21,038 nucleotides of DNA from Glutinoglossum americanum. Its lineage: Eukaryota; Ascomycota; Geoglossomycetes; Geoglossales; Geoglossaceae. The stretch covers positions 1 through 21,038 of the forward strand of contig JAGHQL010000271.1 of NCBI GenBank assembly GCA_020080175.1, given 5' to 3'. The notes beneath the pieces were generated by a model that ran no database searches, was not told the DNA's origin, and saw only the letters and a program-made list of their open reading frames with translations. A program made the position numbers and the translations under genes. Shown here piece by piece: positions 8,389 through 17,682 of this stretch. The stretch's first letter is position 1. Each line of letters starts with the position of its first letter.

Positions 8389-9070
8389 ATGGCGCCCTTG
8401 GAGCTCCACGTTGTCGGCGTATCAACAATCTCGCGTCCCGCTGAACGTGGGGTCCCGTCAGTCGAGGTCTCATCAGAGGGTGCTTCTCAGGAAACTGTAT
8501 CCTCCGAAGTCACATCGGCATCCAACCAGCTACAAAAGCTATTCAAGGGGCTCTCCCAAGACTGGATCTGGGGCTCCCGCCCCCAACGCACCCGTCACGA
8601 TTTTCTCCATGACCTCCCTACGAACTCGATCCTGGATTCCGAGGGACAAGGAAGGCAACATCCTCCCATGTCTCTATCATGCCAGCTCGCACTTCGAAGC
8701 CACGTTCCGTGATTTCGAGAAGCTCGCCGAAACTGCCAGCGCTCTATTCATCATGCCCCACGTTCAGGTCACGAGCACCGCATGGAGTCTCACTGACGAG
8801 ACCAAGGAGAAGCTGGGCTCAGAGTCTCGGAAGGAGGCCATGCTTGACGCGATACAGAAGGCGCAGGACTTCGCCGAGGTGCTGGGGCGAGAAATTGTTG
8901 CGGTGGAGGCCCGTGATCAGGCCTCCTCCATGATGGGTAGGACTAAGCAGACGAGCAGAAGGGCAACGAATATTGCGGTGGCGAGGACACATGTAGATGG
9001 TCTTGCGTTAGAACCGGAGGATGTGGAAGTGAACCAGTCGGTTTCTGCAATATTCACCTCTGTCGAATAG
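8389..9070 (+). pseudogene. SIMPL/DUF541-domain protein gene with a frame break
   Basis: SIMPL-domain proteins are widespread in bacteria and fungi, and the role of the fungal form is unclear. The first frame (from 8389) reads MAPLELHVVGVSTISRPAER, then VSSEGASQETVSSEVTSASN and QLQKLFKGLS. At about 8551-8560 (CTCTCCCAAG) homology moves to another frame, which continues PKTGSGAPAPNAPVTIFSM, TSLRTRSWIPRDKEGNILP, FEATFRDFEKLAETAS, GSESRKEAMLDAIQKAQDFA and EVLGREIVAVE. The C-terminus LALEPEDVEVNQSVSAIF ends as family members do. The parts are collinear and nothing else is missing. No GT...AG intron fits the break, so a one-base frame offset in a C-run is the simplest reading; it is either real inactivation or a sequencing error. 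Full length would be about 225 residues, usual for the family. It faces the HET gene divergently and the CorA-like gene convergently. Confidence 0.78.
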
Positions 9071-9643
9071 TTCACGACGATGAGGCGAAAGAAAACCCCG
9101 CGCGAATAGCCATTGCTTTCAGGTATTTCCCGCCTAAAAGGCTCTGACAACGCTTTCTTCAAGCGTTAATGATGGGCGTATCCTTACTTAACGTATTCTT
9201 GCATATCCAAGTTCAGTGGCTAGGAGGACTTCCGAAAATGTGCGCAAAGGCCGCAACAACCCATTATTGCTACCTCATAAAAATTGGGGTCGGGCGGGAA
9301 AATTCAAATATCAGACTGCGGATTCATGAGTATGGGAATCGTTTATTCGCTAGGTAATCAAGTCAAGTGGAGTAGGCTACAAACAACTGGAGATGCCTTT
9401 GCAGGTTAGAACCAAAGCGGGGCCTCACCCATCAGTTTGCTCCCTTCCCATGACATTATGCATTAATCCACACAAGAAAACCTTATATTGTATGCGGGAA
9501 TGAAAAAGGGTATCTATCCAACTACAATTCACACACCACCACATATTGAAGCCACCTCTCCTCTAGACATTAGCTATTAATAAAGGCTTAGTTTCTCCTG
9601 GCCCTAAAACCCTCCACAAACACCACCTTTCCAAAACAAAAGG
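9071..9643. other. Convergent intergenic region
   Basis: This lies between the 3' ends of the SIMPL gene (plus) and the CorA-like gene (minus), so it should carry both 3' untranslated regions. It is AT-rich around 9470-9640, with TTAATAAAGG near 9578-9587. Frames are short and unrecognised. Confidence 0.45.
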
Positions 9644-11826
9644 TTAACTTGTAAACCAATCCGAACCCGCCGTCGAATTCTGGTCCACTGATTTTCTGAC
9701 CACCTCCGCGCTCGGGCGGTTACCTTGCTGATATGCGCCGCTGCGTTTCAGGTCCTGAGATACCCGCGTGATTGCTGGGTTTTGCGGAGGCGGAGTGGGG
9801 GTTGACCGACGCTCCTTTTGTGGCGGAGGCGTTGGGGTTCGGCGTCTTTCGGGCGGTGGTGGTATGGTGCTTGTGGCGGTGGGAGTCGTGCTGGTGGAAC
9901 TCATGACTTTTTCAAGGTTTGGGAGGTCAGGGGAGTGGGCGAATGTGCGCGATGACTGTGATGGGCTGAAGTTTGCGGGCCGGACGGTAATTATGCTGTC
10001 GCTGCCGCTGGAGACGAGGTCGGTTTTCTCTTCCCGAGGGCTTTGGGCTTTCGTTAGTGTGACGCTGGAGCTGCCTGTAAAATAGGTGGCGGTCGCTGAG
10101 GACTCGGCGCCGGGAACACCGAGGTGATGGATCTGGGGCTGGGATTCGGTGGCTTTAAATGTCGACACTGCATTGTCTTTTGCTGCTTGAGTCTGCTGAT
10201 GTACTTGTGTAATATTACGACTGCTAGAGTCATATTGAAGACGCTTCGTCGGCCCAGAAAAGGAGTGTGTGGAACTAGTAGCCACGCCGTAGGTTTGAGT
10301 GGGGTCGGTCTTGTAGCGATTGCGCTGCCAGACGAACCAGATGGAGATGGTGAAGATCGTTATTGGAATAGCGATAGTTGGAAAGAGCCAAGCGCGTTTG
10401 CCGCCCAGAGAGTTGAAGAAACCCATGCTAAAGAATGTCTACGCGTTTGTCAGCTACGTGGCCAACATATGCGAGTTGGAGAGATCGCATACAGTCACGA
10501 AAAACAAAGGAAAGAAACAAAGTTGAATGGCAGCCATGGTCCGCAAGGAGATCGAATCTCGGGTGGCCGCCCGGGAAACGATATGGGTTTGCTCTGCGAC
10601 TTGCTTAGATGCAAGGCTGCTAGACATAGCGTTTCGGTTGAGATGCTGTGTATTGCATAGTGGGTTAGCAAAGATTGGCGACAAAGGTGAGGAGGGGTGC
10701 GCATTCTTACCATAGATTTCAAGGTCCCTACTCGTTCCAAAAGGTAGTCGGCCCGATCAACCAGCTTCTTAGCTTGAGAAATATATGACCTCAGCATCTC
10801 TTTTGTGGCCGGATTCGCGGGTTTTAATCCCGCGTACTCTTCATGTTTAGCTCTCATGAACTTTAACGTGCGTTTGAGGATCTTGAGTTCTGCTCTGCAT
10901 TTGGTGTAGGTTGGGCCATTAGCCAGGGCCCGCCATACGTGGAAGGTTTCGGGATGCGTGGCCGCTGCCTCTTCCTGTAGCATCACGAAGAGGAAAAGTA
11001 AGCGTTTGGACACATGATCATCATCCATGAACGACTCACCAGCGCCGACAAGTCCCTGTCCTGGGTCCAGAAATACATCGCCCACGACTGCATAACACTC
11101 TTGAACATCGGTCCCATGACCTCGAATGGATCATCCGCGGGTTGTGGATTGTGCCAACACGGTATGGCAACCGGATTCTTCCCCTTCAGCACAGCGATGA
11201 GGATCGTCGAGCGTGTGGTTACGTCGAATGTGACATGGACGCCGAACTGGATGTAGGAAGTCTCATAGGCAGCCGGGTCAAACCGTGCCACCTTAGAGAT
11301 GTTCCAGAAAGACACTAATCGTCGGACACAATATTAGCTTGAACGAACGAATAGGTATAGAAGAATTGCCTAAATGGATGACATTGTCTCTCACCTTTAC
11401 CGTCTCTCATATTGCTATCGCCTTTCCCCTCCGACGCAAGCCCATTACCCATACACGCGTCCACAAACCCATGATCAACCCCGAAATGTGCTGTCAATGC
11501 ATCCCAATCATCCTGTTTCATCAAGCACTGAGGATCCCCGTCCGACTCGACGACCGCGACATATCTATACACCCCACCATGCTATCAGCTATGCCTTCGC
11601 AGTCGGATAAGGGTAGAGTATGCGAATGAAATACCGACATTGCCTTGAGAGGCGCAGGGCCACGGCTCAGAGCGTCCCGGATATCGTCATCCTTATGATA
11701 ACTCGGACTCCCAGTCGACAAAACCGTCGACGAAGACGCCCCAGACGGCGACGGGGACAATCGCGAATACTCGAGATAATTAAACGCCGACTCGGTCGAC
11801 CACATCATCTTGTTCTGCCAGGCCAT
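9644..11826 (-). CDS. CorA-like two-TM protein with long Pro/Ser/Thr tail (six exons)
   Basis: CorA proteins are Mg2+ channels with two C-terminal membrane helices; fungi have many divergent CorA-like proteins of unknown role. Model: complement(join(9644..10438, 10493..10645, 10711..10974, 11040..11314, 11401..11581, 11635..11826)), 619 residues. Introns of 54, 65, 65, 86 and 53 bp all keep frame; good signals include GTGAGT (11039), GTAAGA with GCTAAC (10646-10710) and GTATGC with CTGAC (10439-10492). Residues 1-216 form the soluble region (MMWSTESAFNYLEYSRLS, HGGVYRYVAVVES, VSFWNISKVARFD). A helical stretch of about 217-340 contains AELKILKRTLKFMRAKHEEY and QVAEQTHIVSRAATRDSISL. Helix 1 is about 341-359 (MAAIQLCFFPLFFVTTFFSM), helix 2 about 372-392. 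The GMN motif is absent: the loop reads FFSMGFFN. The last 225 residues are low-complexity, with a repeated ERR-TPTPPPQ. A start 19 codons upstream (11883) is possible; the second donor could also be GTGAGA at 11394. Confidence 0.75.
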
Positions 11827-11883
11827 AATTTCCCCAGACGATGAAAACGAGGACAAGAAGAAAAATGTCAAGAACACCACCAC

Positions 11884-13428
11884 GTTTCACGATCAGCCAC
11901 AGCAGTAAGGGACGGATTGACTGAACTACGGGTCGCAGAATCAACGAGAGTAGAATTCTTTTCCCTTCCCGAAAAGACCGGATTCGTCACAAAAGGGGAG
12001 AACCGGAACTAGCAAACACACAAAATTGCGAGGCGCTGTCCTATTAAGTATCCCGGCCATACCAATCTCCACAAATTATGCCTGTGTGGTAAATACTACA
12101 CGGTAAAATCGGAGTTTCGCCAAGATCAGCTAAGTGGCTGTGTTTCTTTTGATGGGGAACCGAACGGGCATTCTTGAAACCCCTGAAGCGATGGAACGAG
12201 ACCAATCGGGTGATGGGGACCCTCTTGGCTTTCGGAGCGCGCGAACTGGGTTGGGTTTGGGCTGAGCGCGAGGAGGTGAATACGAAGATTGGTGACTAAA
12301 ATAGAAATATTCGATAGTGCCGTGGGAGGTTCCGGGAGGTTTGGCTTCCAATCGGTTTCTGCAAATGCGTGTTGATCCAGCGGATCGGCTCTTTAGCCCC
12401 GGGAAATGCTTGATGATGACTTGTTCGCTCAGAGTTAGGACTGTGTTGCTCACTATCGTGCTGCATAATCCAAGCGGTTGGCACGGGGATCCCCAGCCCA
12501 GCGACCGATGCATTCCGGGAACGATGATGTCCTTGGCCCAACCAGGAACAAAACAACAGATGATTATGTCGGTTCAACAACCGGCGGGGTTAGTCTTATT
12601 TATCTTATCAATCGGGATGGGTATGATGCGAAAATGCACAACATATCATGTCGGCTATATTGCGCATCCCAGCTGAAGAGATGGACTAGGTAAGTTCTGC
12701 TCTGTTAATTGTAATATGCTGTACTGATACACCTTTTACCAGTATTACTCTTGGTATCCTATTCTAATATACTGAAAATTGACACGAATAAAGGTTTCTC
12801 AAGTGCTCGGGCGACACTTCAAGGCTCCTGGCTAGAGGTTTAGATTTACCTTACTGCGTCGGGGCGCATGGTTGTTGCTTTCGCAAGACTCTCCGACGGG
12901 GTCAGATACATATCGCATGGCCTATCCAGGAATTACACGCATCAGCCCCCCTCTTACAATTTACTCTGTCGAAGTAGATGATTGTGGCCCCCGTGATATT
13001 CATGCATTCTGCCACACTCAGACTCTAGCGGACAGGATGGATAGAAGCAATGGGCATCTAATTACCGCACAACGAGAGCGAGAGTGAATCGCAGCAGCAG
13101 GTGGTGCTTTGTCCTAGGAGGCTACCGGGTGAAGCCCATGGGTATGCACGTCAATAGCTATCTACTCAGGACAAATTCCCCACTACTTGCCTTTTGCAGA
13201 CCTATCTGAATATTACGAATATAAGAGTATATGAAGTTGGCCAAAGGATCTCTAGCACATGAGTGCTAGGGAATGACGGATGAGTTTGTCAGATATTTAC
13301 AAGAGGTGATAGTGATTCGCAGAAAGTATAATCGAGGAGTTCCTGAGAGCGTATGATAAACAAACAGGAAACCGTCAACCGCATCCCTAGATATACATTG
13401 ACCCTAAACTCCTCGGGAGATTACCCGG
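11884..13428. other. Long intergenic region without a supported gene
   Basis: The left part (11884 to about 12120) should hold the promoter of the CorA-like gene. Overlapping open frames exist at 12130-12580 (minus) and 12317-12676 (plus). Two minus-strand frames stay open over the same DNA, for example one reading SGVSRMPVRFPIKRN near its end, but I recognise no family and see no clean splice plan. From about 12700 to 13428 the DNA is AT-richer and nothing stands out. Confidence 0.4.
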
Positions 13429-13851
13429 AATCCCCAGCCTAGATGGTTATAGAATTGAAATGGAGGGTAAACCGAAGCATGAAAACGCCCTATACTCCAT
13501 TCCCACCAAGTCTAGCTTCCCTCCGTAGTCGCTAGACAATCCCAAATGATACATCAACCAAGATGACCATGTAATTTGAAATGGAAAAGTAGATCAAAGC
13601 ATAAAACGCCTGTACTCCGTTCGCCACTAAATCTAGAGTCCCTATGTAGTCGCTGTACATATCCCGGGCGACACATCACTTCCCTCGATAGAAAAAGCGA
13701 CGCCAAAAATCCCAGCCCAGATGACTATGAAATCGAAGTAGAAGATAAAACCCAAAAAAAAAAAAGGAAAAAAAAACACGAAACGCCGGTACGCTGTTTA
13801 GCAACCAAACCCAGACTCGCTGAGCATATCCCAAACGACCCATCGCCTCCC
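13429..13851. repeat. Three degenerate tandem copies of a unit of about 120-145 bp
   Basis: Copies lie at about 13429-13555, 13556-13690 and 13707-13851. Each starts with a CCAG-AGATG or CCA-AGATG motif (AGATG at 13441, 13561 and 13719). Shared blocks follow in the same order: an A/G-rich part with GAAATGGA or GAAGTAGA, then AAAACGCC or GAAACGCC, then TACTCC-TTC-CCAC or its variant, CTAGAGTCCCT-TGTAGTCGCT (clear in copies 1 and 2), and CATATCCC with GA-ACATC or its variant. Copies 1 and 2 are closest, with period 120; copy 3 is longer because of A-runs. No coding frame is conserved among copies. The block lies just downstream of the RING gene's 3' end. Confidence 0.75.
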
Positions 13852-13944
13852 TTAAAAGAAAGCCGATTTTATTTTTTTATTTTTTTTTCCCATCCCAAGC
13901 TAGTTTTCCAGATCGACTGCAACCGAAAGCCGGTGGTTATGCCT

Positions 13945-15186
13945 TCATTGGGGAACCCACTCCGCGCGACTAATACAGATAAAAGCTACCCGTCAGCCGC
14001 CAGTTCCCCACGCTATGGCAATGTTAAGGCGGAGGGAAAAAAAAAAAAAAACTCACCATTGCCCACAATTCGCAGTCCTTCTCTGCACGTTCTCGCGCTC
14101 CTCGATCCACTTATCCATGCAGCTCCTGTGGTAGTTCTGCCCGCATTGTTTCTGGCACCAGACGATCGCCGGCTCTGGGGTCTCGCCCCACCTCTCTTCG
14201 CAGATGGAGCAGATGTCTTCGCGTTTATACTCTTTGCGGGCTACGGCGGGAGTGGCGTGGTTGGGGGTTGTAGGTGTAGGAGGGGTTGATGTAGTGGGGG
14301 AGGAGACTGGTATGGCTGGGGGAGTCGGCGCTTCCGGGGGAATGAGCGCGATGCCATCTTCTGGTGGGAGGATTTCGGAGACAGAGTCGGGGTTCGATTG
14401 GAGTTCGAAATCGAAGGGCGTGCCGCTACCCTCGTCGTCGCTTCCATCGCTGATGCTGCCGTTGGCGTTCTCCTCGCTCTCCTCCGCCGACTGGCGACGC
14501 GGGGAAGCATCTGTTGCACTCCGGGCTTCTTCCTCCGGAGCTGTGTCGTAAACCAACCCCAGCCACCTCACGACCACCTCCTCTGTCTGCCACCGATGCC
14601 TCTTGCACAGCGCCCTCGACGCTAGCATCTCGAACAGGTGCCTGAACTCCCTCATCGAGAACGACCTCTGCGCCATGAGGTCTAGGAGATTACATGCGGC
14701 GTCGTGGTTTCTGCTGGAGATGGGCTTGTTGCAGCGACCGTTCTCGCGGACAGAGTGTCCGACGCAGCGGAAGCCATAAGGCTCGGTGTAGAGGGTTATG
14801 TAGGGATCGAAGCCAGGAATAGAGGAGTGGGTAGCTATTCGTTGTTGGGAGTCGGAAGGCCGTCGTCTGGAGGCCACTAGTCTCCTAATTTCCCGAGTCC
14901 ACTGCTCAACGAACTTGTCCGCTTGGTGCTGGTGGGCCGTTCTGCATAGCACTGTTGGCGCTAGCTCCTCAAGAAGTTCACCCAAGGTATTTGTGTCCCG
15001 CGGATCCGTCGCTGCAATGCTGTCAAGAAGATCGCACGCTGCCCTGCAGTTCGCAGCAGTGATGCGATTGCTGCAAGGGCGGCCTTGACTGGAAGCGTAC
15101 CCAATGCAAGTGAAGTCGGAGGTATCGGGGTCGATATTGAGGGTGCGATATGGGTTCCACATGGCGCTGATTGCGGCCGTCGCCAT
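13945..15186 (-). CDS. RING-type protein with duplicated N-terminal Cys domain (two exons)
   Basis: RING domains bind two zinc ions and usually act in E3 ubiquitin ligases. Model: complement(join(13945..13969, 14057..15186)), 384 residues. Residues 10-104 and 127-213 are two copies of one domain, each with C-x-G, GR-C, a conserved N then AAC-LLD, LC (or LCK) and a closing W, as in DPYITLYTEPYGFRCVGHS. I recall this domain from fungal proteins that also carry T5orf172-type domains. A disordered acidic and Pro/Thr-rich linker spans 215-318. The RING region has C326, C329, C344, C348, H353, C356, C374 and C377 (CSICEERW, WCQKQCGQNYHRSC, NCGQCRAEW). The last ligand, C377, exists only after splicing of an 87-bp intron (GTGAGT, a T-run, CTGAC, ATTAG); unspliced RNA gives W377 and an immediate stop. 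Exon 2 adds only CRAEWVPQ. Substrates are unknown. Confidence 0.87.
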
Positions 15187-15752
15187 TGAAGTCGAAAGGT
15201 GGTGTTGGAAAGGAGGATAGTGAGGAGTCGGTATGCTGTCTAGTCCTGTATAAGGAGCAGAAGCAGGAACTTAAGGGTTTCGGATGATGATTGTCATTTT
15301 TTCTGAATCCTCCATCGCTATTAAGTATGCAACGGGCTATCCCGACCTGCCTCCACCACTATTTTCGGTCGCTCGCCAAACGCGCCAAAATGGGTAGGTG
15401 GCAGGGTGGCAGGAGCGCCACGAAAAATCTCGGTGCTCAGCCACTTCGTAGCGACTTGAAGTAACGTTTCATCCGCGATGCGCCTATGGGCCAATGAAAT
15501 CTTTTCGCTACCTGCATAAACGAGGCTTGGGAAGGGGCTGTGCAGCTTGCACTGGGGTATCGGGCAGGACTGATTGTATCGTTGAGCAAGCGTGATATGC
15601 GTATTCTCCATACTGGGCCCGTGCCAACCGAAACACGCTGGGGTGGGCGGTGCAGGTCTATTTATTCCCCAACCTGCCACGACAAAAGACATGGCAGTCC
15701 TCGCCCGGAGGCCAGCCAGTAAGACCCCGCCTTGGGTGGGCTTTGTGACACA
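15187..15752. other. Intergenic region upstream of the RING gene
   Basis: The left part should hold the RING gene promoter; a CCAAT box-like GGCCAATGAA lies at 15489-15498. A 186-codon minus-strand frame (15321-15881) crosses this region and the minisatellite, but it begins inside the repeat and has no family resemblance, so I do not call it a gene. Confidence 0.4.
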
Positions 15753-15900
15753 GAAAGTCATAGCCAGGAAAGCCATAGCCAGAGAAGTCATAGCCAGGAA
15801 AGCCATAGCCAGAGAAGTCATAGCCAGGGAAGCCATAGCCAGGGAAGCCATAGCCAGGGAAGCCATAGACAGGGAAGCCAAAAGCTCACTCGCGGCGCTT
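15753..15900. repeat. 15-bp minisatellite, nine full copies plus a partial
   Basis: The unit is GRARGYCATAGCCAG in variants: GAAAGCCATAGCCAG, AGAAGTCATAGCCAG and GGAAGCCATAGCCAG. Units start at 15753, 15768, 15783 and so on to 15873, with a partial unit to 15900. The first five units alternate between two variants, giving a 30-bp higher-order period; the last four are nearly identical GGAAGCC units, a sign of recent local expansion. Because 15 is a multiple of three, the array stays open in several frames on both strands (for example MASLAM and AREAI repeats), which makes spurious long frames. Confidence 0.93.
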
Positions 15901-16796
15901 CCGGAAGGTTCGCTATCCGGCTCCTAAGCGAGGAACCGCATACCCTTTCTCGCGGGCCTCCGTGCCTCTAGGCGACTCGCGAGATGACAATTACTGTAGA
16001 CTATCCTTCTTACGCTAGGTAGGAAGAATCTCAACGACTAGAATTGGGCGGGGGCGGAGCCGGCATGTTGGGTTTTGATTAACATTGGAAAAGAGCGATC
16101 ATCGCCAATGCATCGCTCGTTCAAAGGATTAGCAAGATCAACACGCAGGCCGCTGTGTTGAAATTTCAACATCATTCTCGTTCCTCTCTTGTATCTCTCG
16201 AAAAGACTTGGCCTTTCGATAGAGTTATTTATAGGTTCTAGCCAAGTCAGTCTCGCTCGGTTCTCGAGCCGCTTCTCTGCCGAGTCACCCACCGAAAGCC
16301 CAAGGTCCCCAATACCCCTAAACAGGAGCAATTCCTACCTTTACCACCCACGGTACCCTTCGCAATTGCAAATACCCCTCAAAAGCTGTGCCACACTTGG
16401 TGGGCTGAGCGGTTGTTTCAACCCAGTCGGCAAAGATCGCTTGATGAATGACAGGCCGGACTGGATGTAAAGTGCCACTCAACATGTCGGCTGGATTTAT
16501 CCACTATGTGTCATTAGGCTAACTTCTGCACCTTAGGTTCCTCTTCCACTTGGTGCTGCAGCCCATGCATTTTGCAGGTATGCCACTTACCGTATTCCTA
16601 TTAGCTCAGAGTCGAGGAGACCTAGAAGCCTTACCATACTTGGCTGCGACCGATGCAATGCTTACAATTCCACGGTGGCTGGTGACATGGAGGTGGATTG
16701 ACGAAGGGTCGTTTTGCAAGGGCGTTGCGAGAGCTACCCCCTTGACATCGCTTAAAGGTTAATCTTCCAAAGGCGATATATGCGGCATTGGAGCTA
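15901..16796. other. Gene-poor region left of the GST relic
   Basis: I recognise no gene. Frames at 16038-16331 (minus), 16189-16470 (plus) and 16550-16762 (plus) show no family motif. A TTATTTATAG near 16224-16233 could be a TATA-like element, but there is no credible gene behind it. The missing C-terminal half of the GST relic would be expected here on the minus strand, but no trace was found. Confidence 0.4.
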
Positions 16797-17240
16797 CTAG
16801 AGAGAAAATCTCACTACAAGAGGGTGGTGCATGCGGATAGTGATGCCACTGCTTTCATTATTAACTATAGTTTCTTTCTTACTCCGGCACCAGCACCGGG
16901 TATCGCCCACAATAGGCTTGGTTCGCCTTCCAATATAACTTACGGAGATGCGGGAAGCCATATAATGGGTTTTTGGGAGCCGCGCCCATTTCGCTAGAGA
17001 AATACCATCTACTGGGAGCCTCGGAGGGGTCAAGCACCACGATGTGGATGATGTCGGAGTGGCCTTTCAGGGTACGCGCGATATTGGCTCGGTGTACCCA
17101 GGTGTAGTCGTGGTACAGGTGAAGAGCATAGCGGTCTCTTTCGTCTGGGAAGGAGGAAGAGTTGTTTTTTGGGGGTAAATGACCGGAGTTTGATGCGAGG
17201 AAGGTTCGCGGGGCTGGATGGGGTTTTTAGACAGGAAATT
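16797..17240 (-). pseudogene. Relic of a Xi-class glutathione transferase (glutathionyl-hydroquinone reductase, Ecm4/Gto-like)
   Basis: Xi-class enzymes use a catalytic Cys in a CPW motif to reduce glutathionyl-hydroquinones. One minus-strand frame without an ATG start reads FPDERDRYALHLYHDYTWVH, RANIARTLKGHSDIIHIVV, LDPSEAPSRWYFSSEMG, AAPKNPLYGFPHLRKLYWKA and GRYPVLV before a stop. Homology goes on in another frame with KKETIVNNESSGITIRM near 16840-16870. These blocks are collinear with the N-terminal thioredoxin-like domain of the family, including the near-invariant ETIVNNES glutathione-site motif. The catalytic region that should read like GCPWAHR is DYTWVHR, so the Cys codon (about 17104-17106) is now Tyr. 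There is no start codon, at least one frame change, and the helical C-terminal domain is absent. It faces away from the ABCG gene. The identity rests on remembered motifs. Confidence 0.72.
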
Positions 17241-17682
17241 TCGCCAGTTACGACAGCTCGCAATGATAAAAAAAAAAAAAAAATAAACGCACTAAGCTTG
17301 ACAATCTTTTTGGTGTTTATATGAGAGCGTCATGTATATTCGTTAGATCTAGGGAGAAATTCGTTTGGCTTCTTTGCCCGCACGAAGGGTGCAAATGCAG
17401 GTGGCCGTTTCTGGCCATATTTTGGATCGAGATTAGCAACAGCCTATGACATCATCACCTGACTCTGTTGGCTAGTCGTCTCTTGGCGAGGGGAACACTA
17501 ATCCACTGGCGCTCTTTATCCGGCATCGCCCCACTGTCACCCACTCCAACACCATACGGCTAAGTGGACCCTTGTCTGTGGAAGTAAATTACGCTGTCTA
17601 TCACCCATCTTGTTTGAGATTCACCTTATCGATAAAACCAGCTAGGATCACGGAAGCGAAGTCAATTTCTTGGACAATCGGC
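17241..17682. promoter_or_regulatory. Upstream region of the ABCG transporter gene
   Basis: This 440-bp stretch separates the GST relic from the transporter start. It contains a 16-base A-run (about 17268-17283), a TTTATATGAG near 17317-17326 and a TGACATCA-like site within CCTATGACATCATCAC (about 17441-17456), which resembles CRE/AP-1-type bZIP sites; such short matches are weak evidence. An upstream in-frame ATG at 17572 would add 37 unrelated residues, so the start at 17683 is preferred. Confidence 0.35.

Noticed and set aside
10495-11085. 196-codon minus-strand frame as a gene of its own
   Set aside because: It runs through two introns of the CorA-like model; its middle is exon 4 but both ends are intron or out-of-frame sequence.
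12130-12580. Overlapping minus-strand frames of 94 and 127 codons
   Set aside because: Composition is plausible but no family, start context or splice pattern supports either; left as unannotated sequence.
14040-14052. Long A-run as the poly(A) trace of a retroposed copy
   Set aside because: It is the T-run inside the RING gene's intron on the coding strand.
13576-14289. 237-codon plus-strand frame
   Set aside because: It spans the degenerate tandem repeats, A- and T-runs and the antisense of the RING exon; no independent coding evidence.
15321-15881. 186-codon minus-strand open frame starting with MASLSMASLAM repeats
   Set aside because: Its first third is the minisatellite, which is open in several frames on both strands; the remainder has no family motif or splice logic.
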